DNA from: Planctomycetota bacterium
GTDB taxonomy: Bacteria; Planctomycetota; Planctomycetia; Gemmatales; Gemmataceae
Direction of reading: 5' to 3'
Assembly (NCBI GenBank): GCA_016195405.1
Contig: JACPZP010000031.1
Location: forward strand, 1 to 64,000
Length of the DNA stretch: 64,000 nt
The notes below the pieces were generated by a model that saw only the letters and a program-made list of their open reading frames with translations, had not been told where the DNA came from and searched no databases. This document shows positions 16,681 through 26,098 of the stretch, in pieces; position 1 is the first letter of the stretch, and each line of letters opens with the position of its first letter. A program made the position numbers and the translations under genes.

Positions 16681-18009
16681 ATGCGGAGAAAAATCCTGGT
16701 CTGGACGATTCAGCTCAGTCTCTTGACCGCCGGGGTCGCATTTCTGTTCTTCGGCATTCCATTTCTGCGTGAGTTTTTGAAAGCGGCGCCCGCCAGCACC
16801 GGCGAAGCGGATCAGAAAAATCAACCTCAGGTGATCGGCAAGGACACGATCGAGCTTGCCCCAGATGTCTTCAAGTCACTTGGCGTCCAGGTGGCCCGGG
16901 CGACCAAATGCAAGAGCGGACATGGGCTGGCGCCTTTGCCCGGCTCGTTTGCCCTCGATCCTGACCGATTGGCCCGCGTGCATTCGCGCTTTAGCGGCGA
17001 AGTCATTGGGGTTGGCGTGTCGCGCACCAACGACAATGACAACGGCAGCGAACATCGAACGCGGCCGCTCCAATATGGCGACAAAGTCGAAAAAGGCCAA
17101 CTTCTTGCGGTCGTCTGGAGCAAGGATTTGGGCGAAAAGAAAAGCGAATTAGTGGATGCCCTGTCGCAGCTTCGCCTCGATGAAGGCGCGCTGCAGCGCG
17201 TCGAAAACCTCTATCGGGAGAATGCGATTCCCGAGGCGCGGATTCACGAGGCCCGCCGCGCCGTCGAGGCGAGTCAGAACGCCATCGCCAAGGCCGAACG
17301 CACTTTGCGCGCCTGGCGACTAGGCGACGACGAGATCGCCGCCTTGCATTCCGAGGCAAAGCGCCTCAGTTTGCCGGGCAACAAGCGCGATCCCAGGCAG
17401 GAAGATGCCTGGGCCCGCGTCGAAGTCCGCGCTCCGATGGACGGCGTCATCCTCGAGAAGAATTTCGCCGTGGGGGATCAAGTCGATACCGCGCTCGATC
17501 TGTTCAAAATCGCCGATCTCACGCGCCTTACGGTTTGGGCCCATCTCTATGAAGAGGATTTGCCGCTGCTCTTGAGCTTGCCGAGACCCATCCGTTGGAC
17601 CATTAACGTGAAAGCAGACAACAACTCGATCGGCATGTCCGGCACCATCGACAAGATTCGCGACATCGTCGATCCGGTGCAACACACGGTGCTGGTGACC
17701 GGTTATGTCGATAACCCTGACGGCCGCCTGCGCTCGGGTCAGTTCATCACCGCCACGATTGAGACGCCAGCCGCGGACGATGAAATCCAAATGCCGACCG
17801 CGGCCCTCGTGGAAAACGGCGAAGCAAGCATCCTGTTCGTCCAGCCCGATCCCTCCAAAGCGCGGCTCTGCGAGCGCAAAGTCACAGTGCTAAGGCGCAC
17901 GCGCGACGTCGTCACGGTTCGTGCCGGCCCCGTTTGCGCCGGCAATTGGGTGGTGACCAACGGCGCCCTCGAATTGCACAACATCCTCGAAAAGTCATCT
18001 GCCGAGTAA
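16681..18009 (+). CDS. RND efflux periplasmic adaptor (CusB/CzcB type)
   Basis: This 442-residue membrane-fusion protein should link the RND pump that follows to an outer-membrane channel. An N-terminal membrane anchor (WTIQLSLLTAGVAFLFFGI) is followed by a split barrel-sandwich domain: LARVHSRFSGEVIGVG and YGDKVEKGQLLAVVWS form the first half, APMDGVILEKNFAVGDQV the second. A coiled-coil hairpin of about 80 residues separates the halves. A beta-barrel domain (LYEEDLPLLLSL) and a membrane-proximal domain end it. The ATG at 16681 is chosen over the in-frame ATG at 16675 because GGAGG is 7 bases before it. The pump gene follows after 30 bases, forming a two-gene operon. Confidence 0.9.
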   Translation: MRRKILVWTIQLSLLTAGVAFLFFGIPFLREFLKAAPASTGEADQKNQPQVIGKDTIELAPDVFKSLGVQVARATKCKSGHGLAPLPGSFALDPDRLARVHSRFSGEVIGVGVSRTNDNDNGSEHRTRPLQYGDKVEKGQLLAVVWSKDLGEKKSELVDALSQLRLDEGALQRVENLYRENAIPEARIHEARRAVEASQNAIAKAERTLRAWRLGDDEIAALHSEAKRLSLPGNKRDPRQEDAWARVEVRAPMDGVILEKNFAVGDQVDTALDLFKIADLTRLTVWAHLYEEDLPLLLSLPRPIRWTINVKADNNSIGMSGTIDKIRDIVDPVQHTVLVTGYVDNPDGRLRSGQFITATIETPAADDEIQMPTAALVENGEASILFVQPDPSKARLCERKVTVLRRTRDVVTVRAGPVCAGNWVVTNGALELHNILEKSSAE

Positions 18010-18039
18010 TTCAGACTAAACGTGCGAGGATGCCGCCAA

Positions 18040-21000
18040 GTGATTCAAAAGCTCGTCGAGTGGTCGGTTCGCAATCCTCTGATCGTTCTGCTCTTCGCCT
18101 GCGCTTTGATCGCGGTCGGCGGCTACGCTTTCCTGAACGTCAACGTGGAGGCGTATCCCGATCCGGCCCCCGCCATTATCGAGGTCGTCGCGCAATATCC
18201 GGGGGAAGCGGCGGAAAAAGTCGAGCAGCAGGTCACGATCCCCATTGAAGTCGCGCTCGCGGGCATGCCGGGGCTGACTTCGACGCGCAGCAAATCGCTG
18301 TTCGGCTTGTCGCATCTGCGCAACCAGTTTGAATACGGCGTCGATTACGAGAAGGCCAAACAGGAAGTCATCAATCGCCTCAGCCAAGCTCAGGTTCCCA
18401 ACACCGTCACGCCAGTAATTTCGCCCGCCTCTCCCATTGGCGAAATCTATAGGTATGTCCTGAGGAACCCCCTCGACGAACGCGGGAATCCCATCTATAG
18501 CCTGGCCGATCTGAAAGCGCTGCAAGATTGGACGCTGCAGCGCGAGTTCCTGCGCGTGCCGCGCATCGCTGGCGTGGTCGGCTTCGGCGGCCTCGTCAAG
18601 CGCTACGAAATCCATCCCGACCCCGACAGGATGAAGAAGTTCGGCATCACCTTGGCCCAGGTCGCCAAGGCCCTGACGGACAGCAACGCCAACGTCGGCG
18701 GCGACGTCCTTGTGCAGGGCAAGACCATCCAGGTGGTGCGCGGCATCGGCCTCTTGGGCGGCGGCAAGGACCCGATGCAAAAGGCCATGACGATGCTCGA
18801 CCCCAAGGCCGCCGCCGATTTCCTTCGCGCCGAAGAGGCAAGACGTATTCGCGAGATTCGCCAGATCGTCGTCACGTCCATCAACAACGTGCCCAAAAGG
18901 ATCGACGACCTGGTCGAGGGCGGCCGGCTTCATCCCAACGGCGATCCGTTTTATCAGGGCGTCGTCATTGGCCACCAAACGCGGCAGGGCCAAGTCGGCA
19001 TCGCCAGACCGCTCTGGAAAGACGGCAAACAAGTTCACGACGCCCACGGCGACGCGGTTTGGTCGGAAGACGACGACGTCGTGCAGGCGATCATCGTTCT
19101 CCGCAAAGGGAAAGAATCGACGCCGGCCCTCGAAGACGTGGAAGCGAAGATCAAGGAACTCAACGAAACGCCGGGCCGCCTGTTGCCGGGCGTCCAGCTA
19201 GTTCCTTATTACAATCGCTCGCAACTGATCGCCGTCACCACCGAGACGGTGCGCGAGAACCTCGTCGTCGGCATGGTCCTGGTCACCGTGATCCTGCTCA
19301 TGTTCTTGGGCAACGTCCGCACGTCGCTCATCGTCGCCATCAATATTCCGTTGGCCCTGTTGTTTGCGTTCGCCGTGCTGTTCCTGCGCGGCAAATCGGC
19401 CAATCTGCTCTCGATCGGCGCCGTCGATTTCGGCATCATCGTCGATTCCACCGTCATCATGGTCGAGAACATCTACCGCCACGTTACCTCGCACCATCGC
19501 GGCAGCGCCAGCCTTCAGGAGTGCATATTCAAGGCCAGCGCCGAAGTGCAGAAAAGCCTCTTCTTCTCTACGATCATCATGGTGTGCGCTTTGTTGCCGC
19601 TCTTCACCATGAAAGGACCGGAAGGACAGATTTTCGGCCCGATGGCGGACACCTACGCCTTCGCACTGGCAGGAGCCCTTCTTTTGGCCTTGTCGGTGTC
19701 GCCGGTGCTCTGCGCGCTTTTCTTCCACCGGCTCAAGCCGGCCAAGGACAACTTCCTCGTGCGCGGCCTCAAGAAGTCGTACCTGTGGAGCTTGGAGAAG
19801 GCCCTGGCGAACCGGACCGTATACCTCGGAATCTTCGGCCTGATCTTCGCGACGACGGTCGGCGTCATCGGCGCGATGGGCCGCGAGTTCATGCCCGAGC
19901 TGGAGGAAGGCAACGTCTACATCCGCGGCACTTTCCCGATCAACACCTCGCTGGAAAATGTCGCCCAGCGGGCCAAGGTCTTTCGACATGTGTTCCGCAA
20001 GTTCCCCGAAGTCGAGGCGGTGGTGACGCAGATCGGCCGGCCCGACGACGGCACCGACCCCGGCGGCTTGTACAACCTCGAAAGCTTCGTGCCATTTCGT
20101 CCCGAGCGCGATTGGCGGATTCCCCCGGGCAAGACTAGGCCGCGCACCAAGAACGAGTTGATCGAGGAGGTGAACGCCGATTTGAGCCGGCTCTTACCGG
20201 GCGTGGATTGGGACTTTTCGCAAATGATCCGCGACAACGTCATGGAATCGCTTTCGGGCGTCAAAGGCGAGAATTCGATCAAGATCTTCGGACCCGAGTT
20301 GGAAACGCTCGAAGAACTCGGCAAGAAGGCCGTGCAGGAGCTGACCACGATTCAAGGCGTCGAGAACCCGGGCGTCTTTCGCATCAAGGGCCAGTCGAAT
20401 CTGGAATTTGGCCCCGACCGGGTCCGTTGCGGCGACTGGGGCGTGGCCGCGGGTGACGTGCTGGCGGTAATCGAGACGGCCATCGGCGGCAAGACCTGTT
20501 CACAGATGATGGAGGGGGAAAAGTCGTTCGCGATCACGCTGCGCTTCCCTGAGAAGTGGCGCGGCGACGAGGTGGCCATCGGCCAGATTCCCGTGGACAT
20601 CGTCAACAACACGGTGACGTCGGGACCGGCGAGCGTCGCGGGCACGTTGCTCACCGGCGCGATCGGGCCCGGCATCGCCCCGACCGGAAGCGCCATGCCC
20701 ATGCCGAGCCTGTTCGGCACTCTCGTCCACCTGAACCTGCGCAATCTCGCTCAGACGCCGCAGCGCCGCCTCAAGGACCTCATCGTGCCGCTCGACGCCA
20801 ACGGTTCGCCCAACCCGAATGGCCAGTACGTTCGGCCCGGCGCGTCGACGATCTCGCGCGACAATGGCAAGCGCTTCATCGCCGTCCGCTTCGGCGTGCG
20901 CGGGCGGGACTTGGCCAGCACGGTCGCCGCGGCGCAGCTCAAAGTGAATCCGCTGATAACACCGCCCTACAGCGTCGAGTGGAGCGGCGAGTTTCAGGAG

Positions 21001-21531
21001 ATGGAGGAAGCCGAGGGCCGGATGCTGAAGATGGTGCTGCTCTCGCTCGCCATGATCTTCATCCTGCTCTACATGGCGTTTCGATCGGCCTTGGACGCGC
21101 TGGTCGTTTACGCCAACGTGTTGGCAATGTCGCTCGGAGGCATTTGGGCGCTTCTACTCACGGGCCTCAATTTCAACATCTCCGCGGCGGTCGGCTTCAT
21201 TTCCATCCTCGGCGTTGCGGTGTTGAACGGCCTGCTGTTGGTCTCGTCCTTCAACTTCCTGCGCGCGACCGGCGTCGAAGTGGGGATGGCCCTGCGCTTC
21301 GGCGTGGAAAGGCTCATCCGCCCCGTGGCCATGACCGCATTGGCAGCGATCCTCGGCCTCCTGCCGGCGGCGTTGTCGACGCGCATCGGCGCCCAATCGC
21401 AAAGGCCGCTCGCCATCGTCGTCGTGGGCGGCATGATCATGACGCTCGTGATGTTCCACCTGGTGCCGGTGCTTTACAGCTTCTACGGAAAGCGACAGCC
21501 GGGAATACGAGACGGCGGAATAGGGCACTAA
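18040..21531 (+). CDS. Heavy-metal RND efflux permease (CzcA/CusA type)
   Basis: This is a 1163-residue inner-membrane proton-driven pump. The TM4 motif DFGIIVDSTVIMVEN is the HME signature, nearer to CzcA (Zn/Co/Cd) than to the Cu/Ag CusA form, so divalent cations are the likely substrate. The usual twelve TM segments with two large periplasmic loops are recognisable. It is about 100 residues longer than typical members. One extra stretch lies near residues 245-290 (LDPKAAADFLRAEEA). Another, rich in Gly/Pro/Met, lies near residues 865-915 (PTGSAMPMPSLFG). The GTG at 18040 is favoured over the GTG at 18022 because GAGGA is 9 bases upstream and the family start 'MIQ-LVEWSVRNP' fits. Confidence 0.93.
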   Translation: MIQKLVEWSVRNPLIVLLFACALIAVGGYAFLNVNVEAYPDPAPAIIEVVAQYPGEAAEKVEQQVTIPIEVALAGMPGLTSTRSKSLFGLSHLRNQFEYGVDYEKAKQEVINRLSQAQVPNTVTPVISPASPIGEIYRYVLRNPLDERGNPIYSLADLKALQDWTLQREFLRVPRIAGVVGFGGLVKRYEIHPDPDRMKKFGITLAQVAKALTDSNANVGGDVLVQGKTIQVVRGIGLLGGGKDPMQKAMTMLDPKAAADFLRAEEARRIREIRQIVVTSINNVPKRIDDLVEGGRLHPNGDPFYQGVVIGHQTRQGQVGIARPLWKDGKQVHDAHGDAVWSEDDDVVQAIIVLRKGKESTPALEDVEAKIKELNETPGRLLPGVQLVPYYNRSQLIAVTTETVRENLVVGMVLVTVILLMFLGNVRTSLIVAINIPLALLFAFAVLFLRGKSANLLSIGAVDFGIIVDSTVIMVENIYRHVTSHHRGSASLQECIFKASAEVQKSLFFSTIIMVCALLPLFTMKGPEGQIFGPMADTYAFALAGALLLALSVSPVLCALFFHRLKPAKDNFLVRGLKKSYLWSLEKALANRTVYLGIFGLIFATTVGVIGAMGREFMPELEEGNVYIRGTFPINTSLENVAQRAKVFRHVFRKFPEVEAVVTQIGRPDDGTDPGGLYNLESFVPFRPERDWRIPPGKTRPRTKNELIEEVNADLSRLLPGVDWDFSQMIRDNVMESLSGVKGENSIKIFGPELETLEELGKKAVQELTTIQGVENPGVFRIKGQSNLEFGPDRVRCGDWGVAAGDVLAVIETAIGGKTCSQMMEGEKSFAITLRFPEKWRGDEVAIGQIPVDIVNNTVTSGPASVAGTLLTGAIGPGIAPTGSAMPMPSLFGTLVHLNLRNLAQTPQRRLKDLIVPLDANGSPNPNGQYVRPGASTISRDNGKRFIAVRFGVRGRDLASTVAAAQLKVNPLITPPYSVEWSGEFQEMEEAEGRMLKMVLLSLAMIFILLYMAFRSALDALVVYANVLAMSLGGIWALLLTGLNFNISAAVGFISILGVAVLNGLLLVSSFNFLRATGVEVGMALRFGVERLIRPVAMTALAAILGLLPAALSTRIGAQSQRPLAIVVVGGMIMTLVMFHLVPVLYSFYGKRQPGIRDGGIGH

Positions 21532-21561
21532 TTCGGGATTCTGTTCCGGACTATCTGGCAC

Positions 21562-22881
21562 TTACTTGGCCAGCGACACGCAAACGATCTCGCGATCGTT
21601 GCGGGCGTAAACGCATCGGTTGGCAAAGGCCGGATGGCTCCAAACAACTTTTCGGCCAAAGGCTTCGCTCGCCGGCTCGAGCATCTTCCACCGGCTGATT
21701 TCCTCGTACTTCTGGGGCGAAAGTTTGGCGATGATGAGATCGCCGGTTTCGCTGGCGATGAAGAAGCGGTCGCCGTTCTTGACAACGAAGGCGGTCGCTG
21801 AGTTTGCTTTGCCGCTTCCGGTGCTCGGGGCGAACGAATCCCAGATACGCTCGCCTTTTTCCATCGCCACGCAGCGGAATTCGCCCGTGGAATCGACGGC
21901 GTAGATGTGTCCGTTTTCGAGAAACGGCGTCATATTCACTGGATAGACTGCCATCTTGGGAGTGCCACGCCACACGACCTCCGCGCCCGGCTTGTCCGAG
22001 GAAAGCTTGAGAAGCACTGCCTTGACCGTGATGCCGGTCACAAATAGATAGTTGCCCAGTTGCCGCGGCGTGGCAATCGACATGCCGCCGGCCGAGGCCA
22101 GAGGAACCGACCAGTAGAGTTCTCCCGTGTGCGGATTGAGACTATTGATCGACTCGGCGTGCCAAATGAGAAGCTGGCGCGTGCCTCCGGCTTCGATCAA
22201 GGTCGGCGGACAGTATCCTTGCTGCTTGGCCGACAGCGCCTTCCAAATCTCCTTGCCGGTGTTCTTGTCGAAAGCGACGGCGACGCTGCCGTCGCCGCCG
22301 GCCACGCAAATCAGCTTGTCATCGACGACAAGCGGGTGACTGGCATAACCCCAAATCGCCGTCTTCGTCTTATACTCCTCCGGTAAATTCTTCGACCACA
22401 GCAAAGTTCCCTTGGCGGCGTCCAGGCAAGTGAGATGACCTTCGGCGCCGAAGGTGTAGACCTTTCCGCTATCGACAGTGGGAGTGGCGCGCGGGCCGCC
22501 GGGGTAGGAAATTTCATAGGTCAGCTCGGTCTCATGCTTCCACAACAGCTCGCCGTTGTTAGCGTCTAAACAGAGAACACGTTCTATTCCCGGCGCCTTT
22601 GCTCTCTTGCCGGGGTTATTCTTGGGCAACGGCTCCTTGGGAACGAAATCCATCACGAAAACCCGGCCATCGTTGACCGCCGGTCCGGAATAGCCCACAT
22701 TCACCGGCTTGCGCCAGAGCACCTTCGGTCCACCCTCGGGGAACTTCTCAAGGATTCCCGTCTCACGCCAGACCGAATCACGCTTAGGCCCCAGCCATTG
22801 CGGCCAATCGTCGGCACAGGCGCTGGACGCGAGCGTCAGGAAAAAAGCCATGCTCAGAATGGGTCGGGTTTGCGTGTTCAT
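21562..22881 (-). CDS. Secreted PQQ-type beta-propeller protein
   Basis: This 439-residue exported protein has a signal peptide (SMAFFLTLASSACA) followed by 'DDWPQWLGPKRDSVW', the standard opening of planctomycete PQQ-like propeller proteins. Repeated blades of the form 'L-x-x-G-x-L-x-W' are visible (GELLWKHE, GTLLWSKN, GKEIWKAL, GELYWSVP, GERIWDSF). No catalytic motif of a quinoprotein dehydrogenase is visible, so it is more likely a BamB-like scaffold or binding protein than an enzyme. The ATG at 22881, with AAGGA about 10 bases upstream, is preferred to an in-frame start 20 codons earlier. Monocistronic, convergent with the RND pump. Confidence 0.88.
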   Translation of the reverse strand: MNTQTRPILSMAFFLTLASSACADDWPQWLGPKRDSVWRETGILEKFPEGGPKVLWRKPVNVGYSGPAVNDGRVFVMDFVPKEPLPKNNPGKRAKAPGIERVLCLDANNGELLWKHETELTYEISYPGGPRATPTVDSGKVYTFGAEGHLTCLDAAKGTLLWSKNLPEEYKTKTAIWGYASHPLVVDDKLICVAGGDGSVAVAFDKNTGKEIWKALSAKQQGYCPPTLIEAGGTRQLLIWHAESINSLNPHTGELYWSVPLASAGGMSIATPRQLGNYLFVTGITVKAVLLKLSSDKPGAEVVWRGTPKMAVYPVNMTPFLENGHIYAVDSTGEFRCVAMEKGERIWDSFAPSTGSGKANSATAFVVKNGDRFFIASETGDLIIAKLSPQKYEEISRWKMLEPASEAFGRKVVWSHPAFANRCVYARNDREIVCVSLAK

Positions 22882-23164
22882 GGAGTTGTCCTTTCCTTGC
22901 GCAAGCGCAATGAATTGGATGGAGAAGTAGCGCGCTTGCATTCGTCGGAATTGTTAGACAGGTCCTGATTGTGCGTTATTCGGAGATTCGACTGAAAAAG
23001 AGGGTTACGGAACGAGGATGTATTTGTCCGTATTGCCGGATGCGTTGGCCTCAGACGAGGTGTTTGATTTCAGTCAGCCAAGAGTTCGCTCGAATGAGAT
23101 CGCGCTTGCGGTCGCTCTGATGCGCAAGCCATACAACGACGTTTGATCTTCGAAAGGAGCGTTC

Positions 23165-23890
23165 ATGATGCCTACCCTCCACCGTGCGGCACTCTGCATA
23201 CTTAGCCTGGCGCTCGTCGTGCTTACTCTACGCGCCGCGCAGGCCGGAGAAGACAAAGTCGATTTGGAAGCCGCCAAAAAGCAGGATGCCGACAACTTTC
23301 GGCGCATCTCCGCTGCGGTGCTCAAGTACGCAACCGGGGATCAAGGGGGAGGCTGGATTCCTCCGGCTGCGGTCATGAGTCAGGACGGAAAGTCGATCTT
23401 GAGCTGGCGCGTCTTGGTGTTGCCGTATTTAGGCGAGGCGGCTTTGTACAACGAGTTCAAGCACGATCAGGCCTGGGACAGCCCGCACAACAAGAAACTC
23501 TTGAAGAAGATGCCTAAGGTATACGCCCCCGTGCGCGGCAAAGGGAAGGACGGGACCGACACCTACTATCAAGCATTCGTGGGCGGCGGCGCCGGCTTTG
23601 AGCCCGACAAGACCGTGCGATATCCGTCGGCCTACACCGACGGCTTAGGCAACACCGTGATGCTTGCCGAGGCCGCCGAAGCCGTGCCGTGGACCAAGCC
23701 TCAGGACTTGGTCTATGACCCCAACAAGGAATTGCCCAAGCTGGGAGGAATGTTCCCAGACGGTTTTCACGTCGCCATGTTCCGGGGCGAGGTGCTCTAC
23801 TTCCGCAGCAATTTCGACAAGCAAGAAATGCGCCACGTCATCACCCGCGCCGGCGGTGAGATCATGAACTTCGCCAAGCTGAAACGCTGA
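23165..23890 (+). CDS. Secreted DUF1559-like protein without a pilin leader
   Basis: The 241-residue product has a classical signal peptide (CILSLALVVLTLRAAQA) instead of the FTLIE prepilin leader usual for DUF1559 proteins. The mature part nevertheless carries the DUF1559 pattern: NFRRISAAVLKYA, SWRVLVLPYLGEAALYNEF, 'WDSPHNKKLL...VYAPVRG' and the end block DGFHVAMFRGEVLYF. AAAGGAG precedes the start by 5 bases. The gene at 23945 follows in the same direction after 54 bases and may share its transcript. Function in this family is unknown; a surface or envelope role is assumed. Confidence 0.85.
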   Translation: MMPTLHRAALCILSLALVVLTLRAAQAGEDKVDLEAAKKQDADNFRRISAAVLKYATGDQGGGWIPPAAVMSQDGKSILSWRVLVLPYLGEAALYNEFKHDQAWDSPHNKKLLKKMPKVYAPVRGKGKDGTDTYYQAFVGGGAGFEPDKTVRYPSAYTDGLGNTVMLAEAAEAVPWTKPQDLVYDPNKELPKLGGMFPDGFHVAMFRGEVLYFRSNFDKQEMRHVITRAGGEIMNFAKLKR

Positions 23891-23944
23891 CTGAAAACAG
23901 AGGGTACATTCCAATGAATGTCCGCCCTTGTGAAGGAGACGACG

Positions 23945-25876
23945 ATGCGGCGTTTCATTGCTTGTGCTCTGCTGGCCTCGTTCGGTTTCGCCGGCGCAGC
24001 TTCCGCGCAGCAGCAGATGCTCGATTTGCTCCCCGAAGAGACGGCGCTTGCCGTTCTCATGCGACATCCCAACGATCTCAGAGCCAGAGGCGACAAGTTC
24101 CTCAGGGACTCTCAAGTCAATGCTGGAATGCGGCCATCGCAACTATTCGATTTGGCTCTCGACATCCTGAAAATTCGCAATGGTGTCGACTTCGACCGGC
24201 CCGGTGGCGCCATAGTCTTGCGGCCTGAAGGAAAGACGCGACTCGGACTGCAGGAACTGCTGTCCAATTTGGTCGTGGCAGTGCCGTTTATTGACCTTGA
24301 CGTGATGGCTGAGAATTTCGGGCTTCAAAAAGGGAAGCTTACGCGGGGCAAGATCACAATGACCGGCGGCCCCGTACCGTGGGTGGTCGCCAAGGAAAAG
24401 CATGTTTTTCTAGCAGGGACCGAAATCTCGCTCAACCGACTTCTCAAGTCGTCGCCAATCAATGCCAAACTGTCGTCGGAACAAAAGAAATCCCAAAACC
24501 AAGCAGACATACTTGTTCACTTTGGAGTCAGTTCATTTCGCGATGATTGGAAGGAGGTCCTGAAGAAGCTCGAACGCGATCTCGACGAAGTGGACGGTCC
24601 TCAAGAAAAGGCAGCACTGGCCAACTTGTTTCGCGGCCTAGGCGCAGTCGAGTTCGGCCAGCTTGCCTTCCGCATCGGCGATGGCCGCGACCGCGACGGG
24701 CTCAGCGTCAGCGCCTTGGCGACATTCGATCCCGCGGTCAAGGAAGCTCGCGAGTTGCTGACATATGTTGGCGGCGGCGCCAAGGCTTCCACTCTCAGCG
24801 GGCTGCCCGAGGGCAATGTCGTGCTCGCTCAGGCATGGGCCGGCAAGGGCGATAAGAACGCGCTCTTCGCCCGGGCGCTCGTCCATTACTTGCTCAAGAA
24901 CTTCCTTGAACTGAAGCAGATCACGTCTCCCACGGATCGCAGCGGCTTCCTCGGCATTTTCAACGAAGTCTGGCAGCGCCTCGAAGGCAATCGCGTCGGC
25001 GTCTATCTCAATAGCGATGAGGCGAAGCACGGGCTTTTCAGCCTCGTCGCCATTCTCGACACCGCCGACGCTCGCAAGTTTCTCGGCGACATGCGCGTCC
25101 TGGCCAAGATCGGCGACGGAACCCTCGACCTGAGCAAGCAATCGCCCGACAATCCCATCGACATCCCCAAGCTCATCAAAGATCTGGACAGCGACATCTA
25201 TGCCGTACGGGCGTCGGCGACAACCAAGCTAAGGCTCATCGGCGAGCCGGCGCTTCCGTACTTGAGAAAGGTCGTCCAAGGCGAAGACAATACTCTGGAA
25301 GTAATTCGTCGCGCCGAGAGGCTGATCTCGCAAATCTCCGAAGTCGGCGCCGAACGCCGCAAAGAACTCCTGTCCAAGGAACTGCGCCGTTACGCTCGGC
25401 CGACGTTCGAATGGATCGCGGCCGCGGAGAAACGTCAGGAGGAATCGATCGACATTGTCCACATCAAGCTGGCGGGCGGTTACGAAGCTGCATTCGCCGC
25501 AAGCATTAAACAATACTTAGGCCCGGATTGGGACAAGATGCGCGTGGCTGTCCTGGGCAAACAAGTCGTGCTGCTCCTCGGCTCCGAGACGGAGTTGTTC
25601 GATCAGGCGATCCGGAACGTGAAACACGGCAAACCCGGCCTGGCAGCCGGCAAGCGTTTCGATGCGTTCGCCAAGCAAAAGCCTCCGGGCGCGGGCGGAG
25701 AACTGCACGCATCCCTTGGCACGCTCATGAGCCTGGTGACTCAGGGCAACCAACCCCTTCGCCCAAGCGGCGCGATGTCCTCGGCTTCGCTGACCGCGGG
25801 CGAAAACTGCCTTCAGTTGGACGTACTTATCCCCATGGCCGAATTTCGCGTGGTAGGGCAGAAGATCCTGAAGTGA
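23945..25876 (+). CDS. Large secreted protein with a HEAT-like segment
   Basis: This 643-residue exported protein has a signal peptide (MRRFIACALLASFGFAGAASA) with AAGGAG upstream. The body resembles planctomycete DUF3352-type secreted proteins: long alternating helix/strand with 'VVAKEKHVFLAG' and 'NGVDFDRPGGAIVL' segments. A single HEAT-like stretch at about residues 415-465 (LIKDLDSDIYAVRASATTKL) is of a type that these organisms insert in many unrelated proteins. No catalytic motif is recognised. It follows the DUF1559-like gene closely. The role is unknown. Confidence 0.75.
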   Translation: MRRFIACALLASFGFAGAASAQQQMLDLLPEETALAVLMRHPNDLRARGDKFLRDSQVNAGMRPSQLFDLALDILKIRNGVDFDRPGGAIVLRPEGKTRLGLQELLSNLVVAVPFIDLDVMAENFGLQKGKLTRGKITMTGGPVPWVVAKEKHVFLAGTEISLNRLLKSSPINAKLSSEQKKSQNQADILVHFGVSSFRDDWKEVLKKLERDLDEVDGPQEKAALANLFRGLGAVEFGQLAFRIGDGRDRDGLSVSALATFDPAVKEARELLTYVGGGAKASTLSGLPEGNVVLAQAWAGKGDKNALFARALVHYLLKNFLELKQITSPTDRSGFLGIFNEVWQRLEGNRVGVYLNSDEAKHGLFSLVAILDTADARKFLGDMRVLAKIGDGTLDLSKQSPDNPIDIPKLIKDLDSDIYAVRASATTKLRLIGEPALPYLRKVVQGEDNTLEVIRRAERLISQISEVGAERRKELLSKELRRYARPTFEWIAAAEKRQEESIDIVHIKLAGGYEAAFAASIKQYLGPDWDKMRVAVLGKQVVLLLGSETELFDQAIRNVKHGKPGLAAGKRFDAFAKQKPPGAGGELHASLGTLMSLVTQGNQPLRPSGAMSSASLTAGENCLQLDVLIPMAEFRVVGQKILK

Positions 25877-26098
25877 TTAGGGAAGTTCATCGCCGGCCGC
25901 TTTCTGGTCACTCCCCGCTTTTGGTCCGACAGCGAAGTTTGGCGCTCTGGCTTCTTCGTTCACCTTCTCGCCACTTCAAGGAACAAAAAGAGGCCGCCGA
26001 CTCAAGCTTCGAAAGGTTCAGAGTCGCACAACGGCGTGGCCGGAGCTGAGCTTTGCATGGGCGCGCACTTTCACTAGGATTCCCAACGTGAGGGGACC

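Noticed and set aside
18528-20138. A 536-codon plus-strand open frame inside the RND pump
   Set aside because: Its translation is Arg/Pro-rich low-complexity typical of a shifted frame in high-GC DNA, while the pump frame has clear TM and motif structure.
21555-21570. TGGCAC...TTGG as a sigma-54 promoter
   Set aside because: The -12 GC element is not at the right spacing, and the site lies at the 3' ends of two genes.
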